The notes under the pieces: model-generated
The model's database searches: none
Seen by the model: the letters and a program-made list of their open reading frames with translations, nothing else
Told to the model about the DNA's origin: nothing
From: an uncultured Collinsella sp.
GTDB lineage: Bacteria > Actinomycetota > Coriobacteriia > Coriobacteriales > Coriobacteriaceae
Reading direction: 5' to 3'
DNA: 10,061 bases
Assembly: GCA_900762015.1 (NCBI GenBank)
Contig: CAAFEX010000095.1
Span: 1-10,061 of the forward strand
Part shown: piece by piece, positions 6,366-10,061 of the stretch
Layout of the letters: each line of letters begins with the position of its first letter
How positions within the stretch are numbered: the stretch's first letter is position 1
Made by a program: the position numbers and the translations under genes

Positions 6366-6833
6366 ATGAAGTTACCTGTCAGGCGCGTTATCGGTATTCT
6401 CAACGGCTTCTTTAACCCGCTATTGCTCTGTGCGTTTCTCCCCATCATCGAAGGGGCGCCTGGCTTGGATCTGACGAGCCCCACGGGCTTTTGGGGACAA
6501 CTCATCGTGGCCACGGTAATCGCCGAGGTTCTGAGCGCACTCCCGATGTTTGGCAAAACGGTCGGTATGTGCCTGAACTTTTTTGGTTTTGAGCAGGGGA
6601 GTGCATCGCACAAGATCGCCGGTACGGTCATCGGTGCCACGCTCCTTTTTATGGTGATCGGTTTTGGCGAGATTGCCTTCCGGGGAGGATTCGGAACGAT
6701 TGAAGGCCGTACGTTCTTCGCGCGTTGGGCAGGCCTTGTCACAAAGGGGTGGGCTTTTGTGGTTATCGCCGGCGTGCTGCTCGATCCCTTTACAGCGGCT
6801 CTCGGCCGCATGATAGCTCGCGAAGAGAAGTAA
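6366..6833 (+). CDS. Small membrane protein of unknown function, four predicted helices
   Basis: This 155-residue protein matches no family I can name with confidence. Hydrophobic segments lie at about 8-28, 41-62, 77-98 and 124-146. The two halves have a similar pattern: a helix ending in an acidic residue, then a short polar loop. This suggests, without proving, an internal duplication like that of small two-helix DUF2798-type proteins. A short Lys-Arg-rich start (MKLPVRR) fits cytoplasmic placement of the N-terminus. GAAAGG at 6351-6356 with a 9-base spacer selects ATG 6366; the frame stays open upstream to 6165 but that part overlaps the transporter gene. As the last gene of the set it may assist the transporter or handle the product, which is inference from position only. 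Confidence 0.75.
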   Translation: MKLPVRRVIGILNGFFNPLLLCAFLPIIEGAPGLDLTSPTGFWGQLIVATVIAEVLSALPMFGKTVGMCLNFFGFEQGSASHKIAGTVIGATLLFMVIGFGEIAFRGGFGTIEGRTFFARWAGLVTKGWAFVVIAGVLLDPFTAALGRMIAREEK

Positions 6834-6847
6834 TAGCTCCTCGCCTA

Positions 6848-6927
6848 TCGAATGCCGGCGGACGGGGCGCCGGGGCTGTAGTCTTCCGAGCGTTTACAGT
6901 CCTGTCGCTCCGTCCGCCGGCATTCGA
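6848..6927 (+). repeat. Long imperfect hairpin at the end of the gene set
   Basis: Arms 6848-6881 and 6894-6927 pair at 33 of 34 positions in + strand RNA: the outer 18 are perfect, then one G-U, three pairs, one C/T mismatch at 6870/6905, and eleven more including three G-U. The loop is 12 bases (6882-6893). All four wobble pairs are G-U in the + strand and would be A/C mismatches in a minus-strand transcript, so the + strand RNA form seems the relevant one. It starts 14 bases after the last stop codon. No T-run follows, so it may protect the 3' end or act with Rho rather than being a standard terminator. Confidence 0.7.
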
Positions 6928-7128
6928 CCGCAACATGTTGGTCAAGCATAATCTTTTGGATTCTTTTGGCGTGAGCGGCTTGGTTTTGGTAGGATTTGTC
7001 AGCGGCTTGACTAAGGGGGTTTTATAACTGCCATGCAGGTAGCCGTGCTGGTAACGTTTTACCGACTTGCCAAGAACCCCTCATAATTAATGCGTCTGCA
7101 AAATGACCAATTGCTTTGACCTGCTGAA

Positions 7129-7144
7129 ACACTATATGTTGTGT
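7129..7144. promoter_or_regulatory. NrdR box 1
   Basis: ACACTATATGTTGTGT fits the known NrdR consensus ACAC(A/T)ATATAT(A/T)GTGT at 14 of 16 positions or better, and is flanked by AA and TT that extend the palindrome. NrdR is the ATP/dATP-sensing repressor of ribonucleotide reductase genes. The site stands about 260 bases upstream of the nrdD start codon and overlaps a possible TTGCTT (7111-7116) / TATATG (7133-7138) promoter. Confidence 0.8.
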
Positions 7145-7160
7145 TTGAACTAAAAAAAGA

Positions 7161-7176
7161 ATACAGGATATAGATG
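7161..7176. promoter_or_regulatory. NrdR box 2 (degenerate)
   Basis: ATACAGGATATAGATG matches the NrdR consensus at about 10 of 16 positions. On its own it would be unconvincing. However, its centre is exactly 32 bp from that of box 1, leaving 16 bp between the boxes, the spacing usual for paired NrdR sites on one face of the helix. It would cover the -35 region of the promoter whose -10 is at 7188-7193. Confidence 0.55.
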
Positions 7177-7187
7177 CGTCTTTGTCG

Positions 7188-7193
7188 TATGAT
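7188..7193 (+). promoter_or_regulatory. -10 element, probable nrdD promoter
   Basis: TATGAT matches the sigma-70-type -10 hexamer at five of six positions. The region 17 bases upstream (AGGATA) is a poor -35 and lies within NrdR box 2, which is what a repressor-covered promoter would look like. A start near 7200 would give a leader of about 200 bases. Confidence 0.45.
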
Positions 7194-7198
7194 AGATG

Positions 7199-7277
7199 GC
7201 GGACAGAGAACGAAGACCTTATTCGTCCCATTTGGACACGCCTTTGAGCCGCTTGATCGGCCGCGAGGATTGTCCGC
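7199..7277 (+). promoter_or_regulatory. Folded 5' leader of nrdD
   Basis: 7199-7205 (GCGGACA) pairs exactly with 7271-7277. It encloses two small stems, 7210-7214 with 7222-7226 and 7248-7251 with 7258-7261, a three-way-junction-like layout near the expected 5' end of the mRNA. I do not recognise it as a cobalamin or other known riboswitch. It may stabilise the transcript or sense something; short stems like these can also arise by chance. Confidence 0.3.
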
Positions 7278-7401
7278 ATGAGGACTTATGGTTTATCGAG
7301 AACACAGATTGCGCGACGGCGCCGCAAGACAGGGGCAAGCCCTGCCGGGCATCGTTTGGCTCTGAAGCGCAATGAGGCTACGACGCGAAAGAGGCAAGAG
7401 G

Positions 7402-9624
7402 ATGAAGATCATCAAGCGCAGCGGCACCGAGGTTGTCTTTGACATCGATAAGATCGTCAATGCCATCCGCGCCGCAAACTTGGAGGTCGAGGAGAGCTCT
7501 CGTCTTACCGACCGCCAGGTGGTTTACGCGGCACAAAACGTCGCCGAGGCATGCGAGAACGCGGGCCACACCGTGTCGGTCGAGGAGATTCAGGATCTGG
7601 TCGAGGACGAGATCATGCGTCTCGACTGCTACGAGGTCGCTCGCCATTACATCATCTATCGCTATGTTCAGAGCCTGAAGCGCCAGAAGAACACGACCGA
7701 TGACAAGATCTTGTCGCTGATCGAGTGCAACAACGAAGAGGTCAAGCAGGAGAACTCCAACAAGAACCCGACCGTCAATTCCGTTCAGCGTGACTACATG
7801 GCCGGCGAGATCTCCAAGGACCTGACTCAGCGTGTGCTGCTGCCCCAAGAGATCGTGGATGCCCATAATGAGGGCCTGATCCATTTCCACGATTCGGATT
7901 ACTTTGCCCAGCACATGCACAACTGCGATCTGGTGAACCTGGAGGACATGCTCCAGAACGGCACTGTTATCTCGGGTACGCTGATTGAGAAGCCGCACAG
8001 CTTCTCGACCGCCTGCAACATCGCGACGCAGATCATCGCCCAGGTTGCTTCCTCCCAGTACGGTGGCCAGTCGATTTCGCTGACCCATCTTGCCCCGTTC
8101 GTCGAGGTGAGCCGTCAAAAGATTCGCGGCGAGGTCGCCCGCGAGCTCGAGGAGCTCGGCGTTTCCGCATCTCCCGAAAAGGTCCGCGAGGTTGTTGAGG
8201 ACCGCCTGCGTGACGAGATCCGTCGCGGCGTTCAGACGATTCAGTATCAGGTCGTGACCCTTATGACCACCAACGGCCAGGCGCCGTTCGTGACGGTCTT
8301 TATGTATCTCAATGAGGCCCGTACGCCTCAGGAGAAGCACGACCTTGCCATGATCGTGGAGGAGACGCTTCGCCAGCGCTACGAGGGCGTTAAGAACGAG
8401 GCCGGCGTGTGGATTACCCCGGCATTCCCCAAGCTCATCTATGTACTCGAGGACGATAACGTTCACGAGAATTCCCCGTACTTCTACCTGACCCAGCTGG
8501 CTGCTAAGTGCACCGCCAAGCGCATGGTGCCCGACTACATCTCCGAGAAGAAGATGCGCGAGCTCAAGCTGTCGAAGGGCGAGACCGCGGGCAACGGCGA
8601 CTGCTATACCTGCATGGGTTGCCGCAGCTTCCTGACGCCCGACCGCTCCGGTAACGGATTTAACAACGTGGCCAACGCGCTGAACTATGACCCGAACAAG
8701 CCCAAGTACTACGGTCGCTTTAACCAGGGCGTTGTGACCATCAACCTGCCCGATGTCGCGCTGAGCTCGCATCAGGACATGGACAAGTTCTGGAAGATCT
8801 TCGACGAGCGCCTTGAGCTGTGCCACCGCGCCCTGCTGTGCCGTCATGAGCGTCTGATGGGTACGCTTTCGGATGCCGCACCGATTCTTTGGCAGTACGG
8901 CGCCCTCGCCCGCCTGAAGAAGGGCGAGACGATCGACAAGCTGCTCGTGGGCGGTTACTCCACCATTAGTCTGGGTTATGCCGGTCTGTACGAGTGCGTC
9001 AAGTACATGACGGGCCACAGCCACACCGAGAAGGAGGGCACGCCCTTTGCCATGGCCGTCATGCAGCGCATGAACGACAAGTGCGCGGAGTGGAAGGCCG
9101 AAAGCGATATTGACTTCTCGCTGTACGGTACCCCGCTTGAGTCGACGACCTACAAGTTCGCCAAGTGCCTGCAGCGTCGTTTTGGCATCATCCCGGGCGT
9201 GACGGACAAGGGCTACATCACCAACAGCTACCACGTCCACGTGTCCGAGGAGATCGACGCATTCGACAAGCTCAAGTTCGAGGGTATGTTCCAGCAGCTT
9301 TCGCCGGGCGGTGCCATCTCCTACGTCGAGGTTCCCAACATGCAGGACAACCTCAAGGCTGTCATCCGCGTGATGCAGTACATCTACGACAACATCATGT
9401 ACGCCGAGCTCAACACCAAGAGCGATTATTGCCAGGTGTGCGGCTACGACGGCGAGATCAAGATTGTCGAGGATGACGGCAAGCTGGTGTGGGAGTGCCC
9501 CAACTGCGGCAATCGCGACCAGGAGAAGATGAACGTCGCTCGTCGTACGTGCGGCTACATCGGTACCCAATTCTGGAACCAGGGCCGAACCGAGGAGATC
9601 CGCGACCGCGTGCTGCATCTCTAA
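7402..9624 (+). CDS. nrdD: Anaerobic (class III) ribonucleoside-triphosphate reductase
   Basis: This 740-residue enzyme reduces ribonucleoside triphosphates to deoxy forms in anaerobes, using a glycyl radical made by the activase NrdG. An N-terminal ATP-cone (about 1-95, starting MKIIKRSGTEVVFD) gives allosteric control. The catalytic barrel carries Cys175 in HMHNCDLVN and Cys407 in CMGCRS, the expected thiyl-radical position. A zinc site near the end uses Cys677, Cys680, Cys699 and Cys702. The glycyl-radical loop RRTCGY places the radical on Gly718. Length is normal for the family. I chose ATG 7402 because AAAGAGG (7388-7394) sits 7 bases before it and the cone starts there; ATG 7372 would add ten Arg-rich residues without an SD. 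Paired NrdR boxes lie upstream. The last codons overlap the long inverted repeat at 9606-9803. Confidence 0.97.
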   Translation: MKIIKRSGTEVVFDIDKIVNAIRAANLEVEESSRLTDRQVVYAAQNVAEACENAGHTVSVEEIQDLVEDEIMRLDCYEVARHYIIYRYVQSLKRQKNTTDDKILSLIECNNEEVKQENSNKNPTVNSVQRDYMAGEISKDLTQRVLLPQEIVDAHNEGLIHFHDSDYFAQHMHNCDLVNLEDMLQNGTVISGTLIEKPHSFSTACNIATQIIAQVASSQYGGQSISLTHLAPFVEVSRQKIRGEVARELEELGVSASPEKVREVVEDRLRDEIRRGVQTIQYQVVTLMTTNGQAPFVTVFMYLNEARTPQEKHDLAMIVEETLRQRYEGVKNEAGVWITPAFPKLIYVLEDDNVHENSPYFYLTQLAAKCTAKRMVPDYISEKKMRELKLSKGETAGNGDCYTCMGCRSFLTPDRSGNGFNNVANALNYDPNKPKYYGRFNQGVVTINLPDVALSSHQDMDKFWKIFDERLELCHRALLCRHERLMGTLSDAAPILWQYGALARLKKGETIDKLLVGGYSTISLGYAGLYECVKYMTGHSHTEKEGTPFAMAVMQRMNDKCAEWKAESDIDFSLYGTPLESTTYKFAKCLQRRFGIIPGVTDKGYITNSYHVHVSEEIDAFDKLKFEGMFQQLSPGGAISYVEVPNMQDNLKAVIRVMQYIYDNIMYAELNTKSDYCQVCGYDGEIKIVEDDGKLVWECPNCGNRDQEKMNVARRTCGYIGTQFWNQGRTEEIRDRVLHL

Positions 9625-9803
9625 TAACCATCCCAGGCCGCCCCGTAGCGAGGCCCCGGACCTTTACTCGCTATTTCGGACAGTCCTGGCTCACGACGGA
9701 GGCGCCACTGGCGCCTCCTGTTCGTGCGGAACTCATATCGAGCAAAGGTCCGGGGCCTCGCTACGGGGCGGCCAAGTTGACGTAGCTGAGATGCAGCATG
9801 AGG
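9606..9803. repeat. Quasi-palindrome of about 198 bp overlapping the end of nrdD
   Basis: Arms 9636-9665 and 9744-9773 are exact 30-bp reverse complements. They continue inward with 9667-9670/9739-9742 and 9672-9674/9735-9737. In the same register a further perfect 10-bp pair lies outside, 9611-9620 (TGCTGCATCT) with 9789-9798, plus scattered pairs from 9606 to 9803. The left outer arm is the coding end of nrdD. An inner hairpin (9692-9706 with 9710-9726, two bulged bases) fills the middle. The transcript could fold into one long hairpin acting as a 3' end or processing signal. An inverted duplication of the nrdD tail is another explanation. No target-site duplication is evident, so I do not call it a mobile element. 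Confidence 0.85.
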
Positions 9804-9808
9804 CCTGC

Positions 9809-9934
9809 TCACTCCTCGAAGTTCTTAGCGGAAATGAGTTGACTTGCAACAACGCTTTGCTTGCGATAACGGTTGAGCTGCAACTCAGTATTTATTAGAC
9901 CTCGAACCTTATACTCGATGTCCGCTTCGTTCAC
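9809..9934 (-). CDS. Doubtful small ORF or gene remnant
   Basis: On the minus strand a frame encodes 41 residues from a GTG at 9934-9932, ending with VVASQLISAKNFEE and a TGA at 9809. The frame extends upstream to another GTG at 10039, giving 76 residues, but that part is the product of the 9951-10041 inverted repeat. The residue mix looks more protein-like than a typical shadow frame, and the DNA is AT-richer than its surroundings. Neither start has a ribosome site and no family is recognised. It may be a decayed gene fragment or chance. Confidence 0.12.
   Translation of the reverse strand: MNEADIEYKVRGLINTELQLNRYRKQSVVASQLISAKNFEE
9835..9887. repeat. Hairpin in the post-nrdD spacer
   Basis: 9835-9841 (TGAGTTG) pairs exactly with 9881-9887. 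In the same register, after a 5x5 internal loop, 9847-9850 pairs with 9872-9875. A small CGC/GCG stem (9853-9855 with 9863-9865) lies in the loop. Confidence 0.4.
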
Positions 9935-9952
9935 CGAGTATCGCTCGCGAGG
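9900..9952. repeat. Hairpin overlapping the next one
   Basis: 9900-9904 (CCTCG) pairs with 9948-9952, and 9911-9917 (ATACTCG) pairs with 9935-9941, both perfect and sharing one centre, with a 6x6 internal loop and a 17-base end loop. Its 3' arm overlaps the 5' arm of the 9951-10041 hairpin at 9951-9952. A variant with bulged bases, pairing 9897-9899 with 9955-9957, would widen the overlap. Confidence 0.4.
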
Positions 9953-10041
9953 GGTCTGGAGTATATCGTCCCGCCCGCAGTTCTGCAGCGAGCGCAGCGA
10001 GCGAAGCTGTTTGAGGACGGGATGATATACTCCAGACACCC
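9951..10041 (+). repeat. Long inverted repeat directly before the next gene's ribosome site
   Basis: 9951-9973 pairs with 10018-10041 with one bulged A (10038) and one G-U, giving 23 pairs. Further short pairing continues inward to about 9979/10012. The 3' arm ends 4 bases before the GAAAGG SD of the next gene. The loop holds two tandem copies of GCAGCGAGC (9985-10002). It could act as a transcription or translation switch or as an RNA processing site. Confidence 0.65.
9985..10002. repeat. Tandem 9-bp direct repeat
   Basis: GCAGCGAGC occurs twice head to tail, in the loop region of the 9951-10041 inverted repeat. Confidence 0.6.
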
Positions 10042-10056
10042 CCAGAAAGGTTACCT

Positions 10057-10061
10057 ATGAA
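10057..10061 (+). CDS. Start of the next gene, possibly nrdG (cut by window edge)
   Basis: GAAAGG at 10045-10050, a 6-base spacer and ATGAA at the window end look like a gene start; the same SD type is used at 2630 and 6366. The product cannot be read. By the common order nrdD-nrdG it may be the radical-SAM activase of the reductase, but that is a guess from context. Confidence 0.4.

Larger units (their letters stand above)
6928..7401. other. Intergenic region and leader in front of nrdD
   Basis: I see no convincing gene in these 474 bases; the minus-strand frame at 7022-7279 has no ribosome site and no recognisable protein. From 7015 to 7081 there is a possible 9-pair stem (7015-7023 with 7073-7081, two of them G-U) enclosing small hairpins at 7028-7038 and 7050-7063. 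This could be a short structured RNA or a terminator remnant, but it is weak. The second half holds the NrdR sites, a -10 element and a structured leader, listed separately. Confidence 0.45.
9625..10056. other. 432-bp spacer after nrdD, packed with inverted repeats
   Basis: There is no convincing gene between the nrdD stop and the ATG at 10057. The spacer is made of four inverted repeats: 9606-9803, 9835-9887, 9900-9952 and 9951-10041. Its middle (about 9809-9940) is visibly AT-richer than the flanking genes. nrdD and nrdG are often close neighbours, so a long structured gap here is unusual if the next gene is nrdG. Confidence 0.6.

Noticed and set aside
7372..7401. Earlier nrdD start at ATG 7372
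   Set aside because: It adds ten Arg-rich residues before the ATP-cone and has no SD, while ATG 7402 has AAAGAGG at ideal spacing.
7200..7401. Cobalamin riboswitch in front of the ribonucleotide reductase gene
   Set aside because: The conserved B12-box and core motifs are not visible, and class III reductase does not use cobalamin.
7378..9618. Minus-strand frame of 746 codons opposite nrdD
   Set aside because: It mirrors a clear nrdD gene. It stays open because the sense gene avoids TTA, CTA and TCA codons, which would be stops on the other strand. Its translation is Leu/Val/Ala/His-rich with no recognisable domain or ribosome site.
9606..10041. Insertion sequence or MITE
   Set aside because: There is no transposase, no clear target-site duplication and no matching terminal repeats between the separate hairpins, so only the inverted repeats are reported.
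1..10061. CRISPR array, tRNA or rRNA genes
   Set aside because: I saw no regularly spaced direct repeats and no cloverleaf or rRNA-like sequence; the only tandem repeat is two 9-bp units at 9985-10002.

Overview
The window looks like chromosomal DNA from a strictly anaerobic, fairly GC-rich gut actinobacterium of the Coriobacteriia, with Collinsella the closest guess. That rests on protein style, on a codon usage that avoids TTA, CTA and TCA, and on an oxygen-sensitive class III ribonucleotide reductase. The taxonomic call is inference from reading the sequence, not a database match. All well-supported genes are on the + strand.

Left part (1-6833). The C-terminal part of a probable TetR-type regulator runs off the left edge and ends at 456. 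A spacer follows with a perfect 19-bp hairpin (562-602), a small palindrome (611-621) and a nested leader hairpin (678-741). A closely spaced gene set then begins: an SCP-x-type thiolase (799-2064), a DUF35 Zn-ribbon/OB-fold partner (2103-2525), a small acyl-carrier-like protein (2630-2863), a Pta-family phosphate acyltransferase (2869-3876), butyrate kinase (3880-4992), a 12-helix MFS transporter (5066-6265) and an unrecognised four-helix membrane protein (6366-6833). GC-rich hairpins sit in front of the carrier, transporter and last membrane-protein genes. Read together, the set looks like a compact pathway: import or export of an acid or ketone, carbon-carbon bond making or breaking by the thiolase/DUF35 pair, an acyl group carried on CoA or the small carrier, then acyl-phosphate and ATP. 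No dehydrogenase, hydratase or CoA-ligase gene is present in the window, so the substrate is unknown. This is the best candidate for an undescribed system here.

Middle (6834-7401). A long, nearly perfect hairpin (6848-6927) closes the gene set. Further on are a clear NrdR box and a weaker second one exactly 32 bp away, a good -10 element, and a roughly 200-nt structured leader.

Right part (7402-10061). nrdD, the anaerobic ribonucleoside-triphosphate reductase (740 aa), is complete with ATP-cone, active-site cysteines, zinc site and glycyl-radical site. Its last codons form part of a quasi-palindrome of about 198 bp (9606-9803). Three more inverted repeats (9835-9887, 9900-9952, 9951-10041) fill the rest of a 432-bp spacer. 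The last two overlap, so they cannot both form. At the right edge an SD and ATG (10057) begin the next gene, which by usual gene order may be nrdG.
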